A stretch of 12,566 bases of DNA from an uncultured Ruminiclostridium sp. GTDB lineage: Bacteria; Bacillota; Clostridia; Oscillospirales; Acutalibacteraceae. The notes beneath the pieces are model-generated. The model was not told the DNA's origin. It did no database searches and saw only the letters and a program-made list of their open reading frames with translations. The stretch spans positions 1-12,566 of the forward strand of contig CABUCM010000056.1 of assembly GCA_902490005.1 (NCBI GenBank), read 5' to 3'. Below, piece by piece: positions 1-6,749 of this stretch. Within the stretch, counting starts at the first letter, position 1; the number at the start of each line of letters is the position of its first letter. The position numbers and the translations under genes were made by a program.

Positions 1-1660
1 ACAGCTTCATGGAAAGGTACATCGTATGGGGGCCGGTCTGAATAGCGGCGGGACCCGACAGCCTGCCGCTTTGAGGCGTCTGCCGGTGAGAGCAGAAGTG
101 TTCCCAGCTGCGGTTGAAATAGGAGTCCACCAGGGGGGCTAACACCTCCGCTTTCGGGGAAAGCGGTTCCGTCAAAAAGCTTTCCCCGGCGAAATGGTAG
201 GTCATCGGCGGAATCAGCGGGAAATCCCCGCTGATCTTAAAATACGCCGGCGCGTAAGGATTCTTTCCCAGGTACTTTATTCCAAGCTCCTCCAGGGCAA
301 AGCCGGTTTTCTCCGGATCCATGCCGGAGCAGCCGCTGAATAAGAGCTTGCCGCCGTTCTTTAGGTACGCTCTTATTTTTTCGGCCTCTTTTGGGGCCAA
401 GGTGACCTGGTCGGGCAAAATCAGCACCTGGTAGGGGGAAAAGTCGTCTTCTAAATCCAGGAAATCAAAGGGCAGGTGGAGCTCCGTCAGCATCCGCCAG
501 ACGCCCTCCTTGGATTTCAGGCTGGCCGGGCCGTCTTCTGTTTCCGCCTCCATCACCCGGTTGGGGGCCACCACGCCGATATCGCACAGTTTTCTTGTTC
601 CCCGGCACCAGGGCTCCTTTTCCTCTATAGAGGCAAACACCGTGCCGATCCGGCTGTAAACCGTGTGGTCCATGCCGCCCAGAGGGTGGAGCTGGTCCCC
701 CACGCACACAGCGGCCCCCAGGGACAGCGCCCGGAAGCATTCATATTCCAGCGCGGCCACGTTCCGCAGGGTGCCGAAGTCCGCCCAGGTTTGATGGAAC
801 CGGCCGTTCATCATGGCAAACTCGCCGGGATATTTGTTGACGTAGTTGGCCAAAACAGGGAAATGGCTGTAACCCCAGGTTTCCGAGGGAAGGGACTCGA
901 TATCCACGAAATCCAAGCACTGACGCTTCCGCCGGGTGGAAAGCGCCGGGCAGTCGTCTAAGTCAAATTCCGCCGGGGTGCCGTTAAAATATACCTCCAG
1001 GCCGTCGTCCAGGCTGTGGATAAACCCGTAGATATCCCGCATAAAATCGATCTCCACCATGCGGTCGTGGCGTTTGCGGTCCATATAGTCTTCCGGGTCC
1101 AGCCCCAGCTTTTTCATATCCTCCCGGCAGCGGGGGCATACGCATTCAAACTGCCAGATAATGTCAATCCAATACCCGTCGGGCCGGTAGCGGTCATAAA
1201 TTTCCTTTAGCTCCGCCTTCAGGTAATCCCGGTATTCGGTTTGGTTCATACACAGGGAACGCCATCCCCGGTTCGTCAGGGTGTTATAGGGCGAGGAGAA
1301 CGGCGGCTTGCTGCCCAGCACGCCGTCTGGACTGATCTGCATCCAATCCGGGTGCAGGTCGCAGGTGTCCTCCGCCCATACCACGGTGGTATAGGCCAGC
1401 GCCCGGATTCCCGCCTCCCGGCAGGCCGCTATCTGCCTGCCAAACAGGTCAAAGCGCAGATGAGGGTGCACCCGCCCGCCGATTTCGGTGGGGTAGTAAT
1501 AAAGGCCATGGTGGCACTTGGCGAATAAGTTGATGGAATTCACATGGGCCTGCTTCAGGGTCTGGATAAAATCCTTTTCGTCAAAATCCTCTCCGACGCG
1601 CTCCAGCAAGGGCGAGGTGTGATAATCCAGATGAATCTGCCGGTAGGGAAGGGGCTTCAT
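1..1660 (-). CDS. GHL6-like glycoside hydrolase with beta-galactosidase trimerisation-type domain, C-terminus cut off by window edge
   Basis: The frame runs from an ATG at 1660 to the window edge without a stop, giving 553 residues. The start is set by AAAGGAGG 7 nt upstream. The N-terminus (RQIHLDYHTSPL, then AHVNSINLFAKCHHG) matches the family known as hypothetical glycosyl hydrolase 6. Further motifs are DGYWID followed by ECVCPRC (C-x-C-x-x-C), MNGRFHQTW and GDQLHP, all shared with the full-length paralogue at 7671-9686. By eye about 60% of the first 70 residues are identical to it. After GDQLHP comes a Rossmann-like stretch (VLILPDQ, then YLKNGGKLLFSG) typical of the GH42-type trimerisation domain. 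By comparison with the paralogue about 110-120 C-terminal residues are missing. There is no signal peptide, so it is probably a cytoplasmic glycosidase of unknown substrate. The Asp of the DGxWID strand is a plausible catalytic residue by analogy with TIM-barrel glycosidases; this is inference. Confidence 0.82.
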   Translation of the reverse strand, partial: MKPLPYRQIHLDYHTSPLLERVGEDFDEKDFIQTLKQAHVNSINLFAKCHHGLYYYPTEIGGRVHPHLRFDLFGRQIAACREAGIRALAYTTVVWAEDTCDLHPDWMQISPDGVLGSKPPFSSPYNTLTNRGWRSLCMNQTEYRDYLKAELKEIYDRYRPDGYWIDIIWQFECVCPRCREDMKKLGLDPEDYMDRKRHDRMVEIDFMRDIYGFIHSLDDGLEVYFNGTPAEFDLDDCPALSTRRKRQCLDFVDIESLPSETWGYSHFPVLANYVNKYPGEFAMMNGRFHQTWADFGTLRNVAALEYECFRALSLGAAVCVGDQLHPLGGMDHTVYSRIGTVFASIEEKEPWCRGTRKLCDIGVVAPNRVMEAETEDGPASLKSKEGVWRMLTELHLPFDFLDLEDDFSPYQVLILPDQVTLAPKEAEKIRAYLKNGGKLLFSGCSGMDPEKTGFALEELGIKYLGKNPYAPAYFKISGDFPLIPPMTYHFAGESFLTEPLSPKAEVLAPLVDSYFNRSWEHFCSHRQTPQSGRLSGPAAIQTGPHTMYLSMKL

Positions 1661-1846
1661 TTCGGTTCCTCCTTTCGGAAAGGACGCCCGGCAATTACAC
1701 CGGACGTCCCGCCTGCGGCCTTATGCCGCAAATTTTTATTTGATATTTTTTGATATGTGACGTTACCAGCGTGCTCCGGGCATTTTGACCATTTCGCATG
1801 CGGCCTCTGGTACCCGCGCCGGTCTTCCAAAGGTTACCGCCTGGGC
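1661..1846 (-). other. Structured leader between the aldo/keto reductase and the GHL6-like gene
   Basis: No gene is seen here. Reading toward the minus-strand gene there are three inverted repeats. 1714-1719 pairs with 1725-1730 (TGCGGC/GCCGCA, loop CTTAT). 1682-1691 pairs with 1700-1709 (10 bp with one C-A mismatch). 1671-1675 pairs with 1679-1683 (CCTTT/AAAGG) and includes half of the ribosome binding site. On the plus strand the first hairpin is followed by AATTTTTATTT, so it could stop antisense transcription coming from the left. TTGATAT occurs twice, at 1740-1746 and 1750-1756. No convincing minus-strand promoter was found, so the GHL6-like gene may be co-transcribed with the reductase. 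Confidence 0.45.
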
Positions 1847-2836
1847 TTACACCAACTCGCCAGCGCCTTGGTAGGGCTTTAAGAAAGGCATGGAGAACGG
1901 CTCCAGGCTGGGCCGGAAGGGCACCATCTGGTAAATCCGCTCGATTTCATCCAGGATATCCTGGGGCAGGGGGCCTTTTTCGATGGCGTGAAGGTTGCCC
2001 AAGAACTCTTCCTCGCTTCTGGCGCCGGTGAGCACGCAGGAGATATCCGGGTTGGAAATGATAAAGCGCATACACATCTCCACAATGGGCATCCCGGTTT
2101 CATCCAGCAGCTTATAAAGGGCCCTGTATTGCTCCCGGCGGGGCAGGCTCAGCCATGGCGCGCCGTGCTCGATCAGGTCGTCGTACCGCTGGGACAGCGC
2201 GCCCTGCTGCAGCGGCGAGCCGCTGACGATGCCCATATTGTGGCGCTTGGCGGCGGGGATCACCTCATAGCGGGCTTCCTGCCACAAAAGGCTGTAATTA
2301 GAGGCGGTGAGCACACAGTCGAATTTACCCGTATCGCAGATCCGGGCCAGCTCATGGGTGGTAGTGCCGCCTAAGCCGATAAATTTTACCAACCCCTCTT
2401 TTTTTAGTTGATCCAACACCTCCATTACAGGGCCGTCGTATTGGTCAGAATCCGTCCACCAATCATATTGCATCGGCCGGTCCGGCTCATGAATAAACAA
2501 AATATCGATGTGGTCCCGCTTCAGCAGCCGGAGGCTTTCCTTCACGGAAAACAGCAGGCCCTCTTTATTTTTGGGGTCAAAGGGCTGGGGGCGCCCCCCC
2601 AGCTTGGTGGAGAAGATCAAGGGCTTCTGGCAGCCAGTCAGAATATTGCCCAGGACTTCCTCGCTGTTAAAGTAGCCCGGGGCGGTATCGATGTAATTGC
2701 AGCCGCAGTCCAGGGCCTTAAGCAGCGCTTTCTTGGACATTTCATACCCGCCGCCGTAATCGGAGAGGAACAGCCCTCCCACTGAAAGCTCGCCCACCTC
2801 CAGGCCGGTCCGTCCTAAAATCTTTTTCCGTAACAC
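1847..2836 (-). CDS. Aldo/keto reductase
   Basis: This is a 329-residue NAD(P)H-dependent carbonyl reductase of the AKR superfamily, a cytoplasmic (beta/alpha)8 enzyme. It begins KKILGRTGLEV, as usual for the family. The catalytic tetrad is complete: Asp50 and Tyr55 (DTAPGYF), Lys78 (FSTKLGG) and His116 (FIHEPD). The C-terminal SCVLTGARSEEE stretch matches the cofactor phosphate-binding region. The chosen start is GTG at 2836, about 9 nt after AAAGG and in register with family N-termini. ATG at 2845 overlaps that AAAGG and is less likely. A TTG at 2884, with a strong GGAGG (2892-2896) 7 nt before it, would add 16 mostly basic residues and cannot be excluded. It lies upstream of and co-directional with the GHL6-like gene, which suggests it reduces a keto-sugar or aldehyde in the same pathway. 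The substrate is unknown. Confidence 0.9.
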   Translation of the reverse strand: MLRKKILGRTGLEVGELSVGGLFLSDYGGGYEMSKKALLKALDCGCNYIDTAPGYFNSEEVLGNILTGCQKPLIFSTKLGGRPQPFDPKNKEGLLFSVKESLRLLKRDHIDILFIHEPDRPMQYDWWTDSDQYDGPVMEVLDQLKKEGLVKFIGLGGTTTHELARICDTGKFDCVLTASNYSLLWQEARYEVIPAAKRHNMGIVSGSPLQQGALSQRYDDLIEHGAPWLSLPRREQYRALYKLLDETGMPIVEMCMRFIISNPDISCVLTGARSEEEFLGNLHAIEKGPLPQDILDEIERIYQMVPFRPSLEPFSMPFLKPYQGAGELV

Positions 2837-3103
2837 AAAGATCATCCTTTCGTATTTCAAATTAAGCCGGAACCGCAACCGCAATGCAGTTCCTCCAATG
2901 CTATTTAAACAAAAACCGGAAGGTAATCTCTATAATAAAATCCAGATTTGACTATCACTATTTCCACACAATGAACAAAAATACTTGAAATTCCCTTTGA
3001 AAACTGCTTATGATGTAGATGCTTTCTTCGCCGCGGCCACACAACCGGCGGGAAATTACCAACCGGGCGGCAGAGCCGCCTGAAAGAAAAGAGGGAACAT
3101 TTT
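2837..3103. promoter_or_regulatory. Divergent promoter region between aldo/keto reductase and zinc-type dehydrogenase
   Basis: No gene is seen in these 267 nt. For the plus-strand dehydrogenase, TTGAAA (2985-2990), an 18-nt spacer and TATGAT (3009-3014) make a credible vegetative promoter. It would leave a leader of about 80 nt containing a tight hairpin, GGCGGC-AGA-GCCGCC (3066-3080). GAGGG at 3091-3095 lies 8 nt before the ATG. For the minus-strand reductase, a TATTAT (2937 to 2932) is a possible -10, but no good -35 sits at the right distance. The mid-region around 2930-2990 is AT-rich and is the likeliest place for regulator binding. Confidence 0.5.
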
Positions 3104-4129
3104 ATGAAAGCACTAGTCATTGAAACACCGGACGTTTTGAAAGTCGAACAGGTGGAAAAGCCCGCCATCGGGGACTATGACGCCCTATGCCAGCTGCTCT
3201 ACGGCGCCACCTGCACCGGCACCGACCTGCACGTCATTCACGGGAATTTCGGGATCCCCATCACCTATCCCACGATTATCGGCCATGAAAGCATAGGCCG
3301 GGTGGTGGAAGTAGGCGGCAAGGTCCGCAATTACAAGGTGGGCGACCTGATTACCCGGGTGGGCGCCCAGGAATCCCAGGGCATGCACGTAAGCTGGGGC
3401 GGCATGGCCCAGTTCGGCATGGCCAGGGACCACCAGGCCATGAAGGAAGACGGGATTGACCGGGCCCAGTGGGATGGCTTCCGGGTGAACCAGGTGATCC
3501 CCGAGGGCCTTATCGACCCCCTGGACGCCACTATGATTATCACCTGGCGGGAAACCCTCAGCTACGTCACCCGCATGGGAATCGGCAAGGGCGCGAAGGT
3601 GCTGGTATCCGGTTCCGGGGCCAACGGCTTTTCCATCGCCCGGCAGTCTTTGAACCTGGGGGCGGAATCCGTTTCCTTCATCGGTTCAGAAGCCCGCAGG
3701 GGAACCGCCCAGCGGCTGGGCATGGCCCAATACATCGATTACCGGGACCAGCAGGCGGTAAAAGCGTTTATAGACGGCAATGGGCGGACCTTTGATTACA
3801 TCATCGACGCCACCGGCAAATCGGGAAGCCTGAACCACCTGCTGCCCTGTCTGAAGGCGGAGGGGACCATCGGGGTTTACGGCATGGACGATTACCTGAA
3901 TTACAACATTATGCCTCTCAACGCGGACTGCACTTTCCGGTTCTATAACGGCGGCTACGACGAGGAGGAAACCCACCAGGCGGTGCTGAAGCTCATCAGC
4001 GAGGGGAAACTGGACGCCGGCGCCTGGCTGGATAAGGACAATATATTCTCGATGGATGACGCCGCCAGGGCCTATGACCATGTGGCTCAAAAGAAGGCCA
4101 TCAAATCCGTGGTAAAATTGACAGATTAA
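3104..4129 (+). CDS. Medium-chain zinc-type alcohol/polyol dehydrogenase
   Basis: This 341-residue MDR-family NAD(P)-dependent dehydrogenase probably acts on a polyol or sugar hydroxyl in the cytoplasm. The GroES-like half carries the catalytic zinc site: Cys37 and Asp41 in CTGTD, and Gly60-His61-Glu62 in IIGHESIGRVVEVG. Glu150 (WRET) is a candidate further ligand, as in sorbitol-type enzymes. The Rossmann half starts near residue 164 with VLVSGSGANG (GSGANG at 170-175). The four-cysteine structural zinc lobe of classical members is absent: the stretch at about 85-115 has no cysteine. The start is ATG with GAGGG 8 nt upstream. The gene is divergent from the aldo/keto reductase and precedes the transporter operon, separated by 291 nt and its own downstream structure. 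The best guess is a sugar or polyol dehydrogenase; the exact substrate cannot be told from sequence. Confidence 0.88.
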   Translation: MKALVIETPDVLKVEQVEKPAIGDYDALCQLLYGATCTGTDLHVIHGNFGIPITYPTIIGHESIGRVVEVGGKVRNYKVGDLITRVGAQESQGMHVSWGGMAQFGMARDHQAMKEDGIDRAQWDGFRVNQVIPEGLIDPLDATMIITWRETLSYVTRMGIGKGAKVLVSGSGANGFSIARQSLNLGAESVSFIGSEARRGTAQRLGMAQYIDYRDQQAVKAFIDGNGRTFDYIIDATGKSGSLNHLLPCLKAEGTIGVYGMDDYLNYNIMPLNADCTFRFYNGGYDEEETHQAVLKLISEGKLDAGAWLDKDNIFSMDDAARAYDHVAQKKAIKSVVKLTD

Positions 4130-4130
4130 G

Positions 4131-4225
4131 GGTTCCCGGCAAAAAGGAACCACGGCCTTTTCCGCAAACAGCGATGACCGCCCCGTTAAAAGGCTTGTAA
4201 CCCGGAAGGGTTCCCGCTTTTTGCC
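4131..4225 (+). other. Nested RNA structure with alternative pairings downstream of the dehydrogenase
   Basis: GGCAAAAA (4138-4145) followed directly by GGAACC (4146-4151) can pair with GGTTCC (4209-4214), a 3-nt bulge and TTTTTGCC (4218-4225), giving a 14-bp outer stem. Inside it GCCTTTT (about 4155-4161) pairs with AAAAGGC (about 4188-4194). Competing local hairpins exist: GGTTCC (4131-4136) with GGAACC (4146-4151), and AACCC-GGAA-GGGTT (4199-4212). The latter is followed at 4218 by TTTTT and resembles a weak terminator. The simplest role is 3' end formation for the dehydrogenase transcript. The mutually exclusive stems also allow attenuation. Confidence 0.5.
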
Positions 4226-4279
4226 CTACCCTCTACCGTTGTCCGGAAAGGTTTGGCAGTATCTCCTTTTTTCAAACAA

Positions 4280-4371
4280 GGAAAGCGTCATATCAGGAAT
4301 CTTACTTTTGTGATATTATCTAATAACTTGTGATATATCTATTCTATTTTATCGAGATTATACTAAATTCG
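4280..4371 (+). promoter_or_regulatory. Promoter and operator-like region of the transporter operon
   Basis: TATACT at 4359-4364 is a good -10, but the position 17 nt upstream (4336-4341, TATCTA) is a poor -35. The perfect 9-bp direct repeat TTGTGATAT occurs at 4308-4316 and 4328-4336, 20 bp apart. The second copy abuts the missing -35. That layout fits an activator binding two adjacent half-sites on one face of the helix, as AraC-family proteins do. An ATATCA at 4290-4295 is an inverted partial copy. The stretch 4280-4293 matches the CcpA cre consensus at about 11 of 14 positions, which is weak. The expected transcript start is near 4371, with SD sequence GAGGTGAGG (4408-4416) before the binding-protein ATG. 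Confidence 0.55.
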
Positions 4372-4420
4372 TACCCTCGGCAATGAGGCCGGGAAAAATA
4401 ATTTTATGAGGTGAGGAAAC

Positions 4421-5725
4421 ATGAAGAAAAACAGGATACTGGCATTACTGCTCAGCGCGGCTGTGGTTGCCGCGGCGGTGGGCGGCTGCGCCGAAGAACC
4501 GGCGGAATCTTCCAGCACCGGCGGCTCCAGCGAAACCACTTCCAGCGAATCCGGCTCCACCGGGGACAACGGCGACAAGGTTAAGCTTGAATTCTTCTAT
4601 CAGAAGAACGACACCCCTCAGATCATGGCTATCGTGGATGCGTTCAACGCCTCCCAGGATAAAATCGAGGTGGAATTGAACCTGGTTTCCACCGACACCG
4701 GCAAACAGATCTTCCAGACCCGTTTGGCCACCGACGATCCTATGGACCTTTTGCAGCACTGGGCCACTCAGGTGGAGTTCCGGCTGGCCTGCTCGGAAAA
4801 CCGGATCGTGGATTTGACCGGGGAGGACTGGACCGGCAACCTGTACGACAACTATAAGGAGCTTTCCAGCGTGGACGGCAAGCTGTACTCCCTGCCCTTG
4901 GCTATTAACACCACCGGCATGACCTACAACGTGGATATGTTTGAGGAAAACGGCTGGAAGGTTCCCACCACCTGGGATGAACTGATCTCCCTGTGCGATA
5001 CCATCCAGGCCTCCGGCATGACGCCCATCACCTTCTCCAACAAGGATAAAGACAGCATTTCCCAAAAATTCTATTTTCTATCCATCGCGGCCGCCGACGG
5101 CACCTGGGATCCCGAGGAGTTCTATGTGGGTATCGTAGACGGCAGCGGCAAAAATGTGCGGGATAACGATTATACCAAGCAGATCGCGGACCGCCTGATC
5201 CAGATCAATGAATACGCCCAAACCGATTCCCTGGGCTGCAGCTATGACCAGTCCTGCTCTGATTTCGCCAACGAAAAGACCCCCATGCTGTTCAACGGCA
5301 CCTGGACCCAGGCCAGCATCGACGGCTACAACCCCGAGCTGAACTACGCCTGGTTCCCCCTCCCCGGCCCAGACGGCGTCACCAAGGTTCCCTACTCCAT
5401 CGACTGCAGCATCGCCGCCATGAGCGGCACCGGCCACGAGGAAGAGGCCAAGGAATTCATCGCCTTCGCAGCCCAGCCGGAAAACGCTCAGCTTTACATC
5501 GACATTGACGGACAGCCCTGCGGCGTCAAGGATGTGACGGTGAAAAACCAGCGGGTCGCCACTCTGGTGGAATATTTGAACAAGGGCGACAGCATTATAA
5601 TGTACGGCGATTATTTCCCTGCCGGCGCCCGGAACGACATCGACAACGCCTGTCAGAATCTGATTATGAATAAGGATACGGAAGCCTTCATGGATGAGTG
5701 GCAGCGCATTATGACCAGCGACTAA
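4421..5725 (+). CDS. ABC transporter sugar-binding lipoprotein (CUT1 type)
   Basis: This 434-residue extracellular solute-binding protein captures an oligosaccharide or glycoside for the two permeases encoded next to it. Residues 1-22 are a lipoprotein signal: a basic start (MKKNR), a hydrophobic Ala/Leu/Val core and the lipobox V20-G21-G22-C23, so Cys23 should be lipidated and anchored to the membrane. Residues 24-50 are a Ser/Thr/Glu-rich linker. The mature domain starts KLEFFYQKND and has family-1 binding-protein features such as LPLAINTTGMTYNVDMFEENG and PTTWDEL. The length is normal for the family. Translation starts at ATG after GAGGTGAGG. The gene is first in the operon, with an operator-like repeat upstream and a very stable hairpin downstream, so it is probably made in excess over the permeases. 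The ligand cannot be predicted. Confidence 0.95.
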   Translation: MKKNRILALLLSAAVVAAAVGGCAEEPAESSSTGGSSETTSSESGSTGDNGDKVKLEFFYQKNDTPQIMAIVDAFNASQDKIEVELNLVSTDTGKQIFQTRLATDDPMDLLQHWATQVEFRLACSENRIVDLTGEDWTGNLYDNYKELSSVDGKLYSLPLAINTTGMTYNVDMFEENGWKVPTTWDELISLCDTIQASGMTPITFSNKDKDSISQKFYFLSIAAADGTWDPEEFYVGIVDGSGKNVRDNDYTKQIADRLIQINEYAQTDSLGCSYDQSCSDFANEKTPMLFNGTWTQASIDGYNPELNYAWFPLPGPDGVTKVPYSIDCSIAAMSGTGHEEEAKEFIAFAAQPENAQLYIDIDGQPCGVKDVTVKNQRVATLVEYLNKGDSIIMYGDYFPAGARNDIDNACQNLIMNKDTEAFMDEWQRIMTSD

Positions 5726-5748
5726 GCTGGATTAAAAGCCCCAGCCTG

Positions 5749-5780
5749 TCCCCTGCGGAGAAGCCTTTCTCCGCAGGGGA
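5749..5780 (+). other. Very stable intercistronic hairpin after the binding-protein gene
   Basis: CCCCTGCGGAGAA (5750-5762) is perfectly complementary to 5767-5779 across a GCCT loop, and T5749/A5780 extends it to 14 bp. It is followed by TTT and then seven A, not a U-tract, so efficient intrinsic termination is unlikely. Hairpins at this place usually protect the upstream mRNA from 3' exonucleases or cause partial termination, raising binding-protein output over permease output. A smaller hairpin, CCCGC-TCCA-GCGGG (5802-5815), follows before the permease gene. Confidence 0.75.
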
Positions 5781-5861
5781 TTTAAAAAAACAGCGCCGAA
5801 TCCCGCTCCAGCGGGCGTCGCCTCTTAACAGTGCCTTGGCGCGGTGCAAAGGAGAATACCT

Positions 5862-6749
5862 ATGAAGAAAAAATCTTTGAAGGACCGGGAACGCTTATCC
5901 TATTATCCCATCGCTATTTTGGCGTTTGTTATGTTTACGGTATTTTTTGTGTTCCCGGCCTTATACAGCTTTTATTTCAGCTTTACGGACTGGACCGGCA
6001 TGAGCGTCTCCTACAATTTCGTCTGGTTTGACAACTTTGTCAAGGTGTTCCAGGATACCCGCCTGTTCAACGCCGTGGGCTTCACCATGCTTTATACCGT
6101 GGTGTTTATGGTTTTGTGCATGCCTCTTTCCATTATACTGGCCATTATCCTGACCAGGAAAATCAAGTTCACCAACGGGTTCCGCTTCCTCTATTTTTAT
6201 CCCGCCGTACTGGCTATGGTGACGGTGGGCCTGATCTGGAGCGAAATCTTCGGCCGGGGCCTTCCCGCCCTGGGCCAGGCGATGGGAATCCCGTTTTTAT
6301 CCAGCAATCTATTAGCCAGCAAGGTCGGCTCGGTCATTGCGGTTATTTTCGTGTCGCTGTGGCAAGGGGTGGCGATCCCCACGGTGCTGTTCATAGCGGC
6401 CATACAAAGCGTCCCGTCGGACCTTTACGACGCCGCGAAAATCGACGGCGCCACCGCGTTCCAGCAGTTTAAAATCGTCACGCTGCCGTTTTTGATCCCA
6501 ACCCTGTCTTTAAACCTGATCCGCAGCACCCGGGACAGCCTGGTGGTGTTCGACTACATCTTCGCCATCACCGACGGCGGCCCCGCCCGGGTCACGGAAT
6601 CCATGGGCTATCTGGTTTACAATATGGGCACCTTTGAGATGAAATTCGGCCAGGCCTGTGCCATTTCTATGGTATTGTTCGCCATCATCGGCGTGATCTC
6701 CTTTGTCATCATCAAGGTACTGAACAAAAAGGCGGTGGAACAGCAGTGA
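5862..6749 (+). CDS. ABC sugar transporter permease, MalF/UgpA type
   Basis: This 295-residue inner-membrane subunit forms half of the transport channel. About six hydrophobic segments are visible, near residues 14-40, 71-98, 107-130, 155-181, 210-236 and 265-287. The EAA loop that contacts the ATPase is at 188-209 (DLYDAAKIDGA, then VTLPFL), followed by the TDGGPARVTE motif (237-246) common in MalF-type permeases. The chosen start is ATG 5862, 7 nt after AAAGGAG (5848-5854). A GTG at 5844 in the same frame lies before that site and is unlikely. The gene lies 136 nt after the binding-protein gene, and its stop overlaps the start of the next permease. No ATPase gene is present in the window. 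Confidence 0.95.
   Translation: MKKKSLKDRERLSYYPIAILAFVMFTVFFVFPALYSFYFSFTDWTGMSVSYNFVWFDNFVKVFQDTRLFNAVGFTMLYTVVFMVLCMPLSIILAIILTRKIKFTNGFRFLYFYPAVLAMVTVGLIWSEIFGRGLPALGQAMGIPFLSSNLLASKVGSVIAVIFVSLWQGVAIPTVLFIAAIQSVPSDLYDAAKIDGATAFQQFKIVTLPFLIPTLSLNLIRSTRDSLVVFDYIFAITDGGPARVTESMGYLVYNMGTFEMKFGQACAISMVLFAIIGVISFVIIKVLNKKAVEQQ

Noticed and set aside
476..1753. Several plus-strand open frames opposite the partial GHL6-like gene
   Set aside because: Their translations match no family, while the minus-strand frame is open throughout and carries family motifs and a strong ribosome binding site.
1797..1846. Possible transcription terminator directly after the aldo/keto reductase
   Set aside because: No stem followed by a U-tract was found on the minus strand here; the nearby hairpin with a T-tract (1714-1740) is oriented for the plus strand.
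2931..2936. Perfect TATAAT on the plus strand upstream of the dehydrogenase
   Set aside because: No -35 at a usable distance (TTTAAA at 2904-2909 is 21 nt away), and a better-spaced promoter lies at 2985-3014.
4445..5065. Long open frame of 206 codons antisense to the sugar-binding protein gene
   Set aside because: It lies wholly opposite a clearly recognisable lipoprotein gene, has low-complexity Gly/Val/His-rich translation, and is explained by GC-rich codon use of the real gene.
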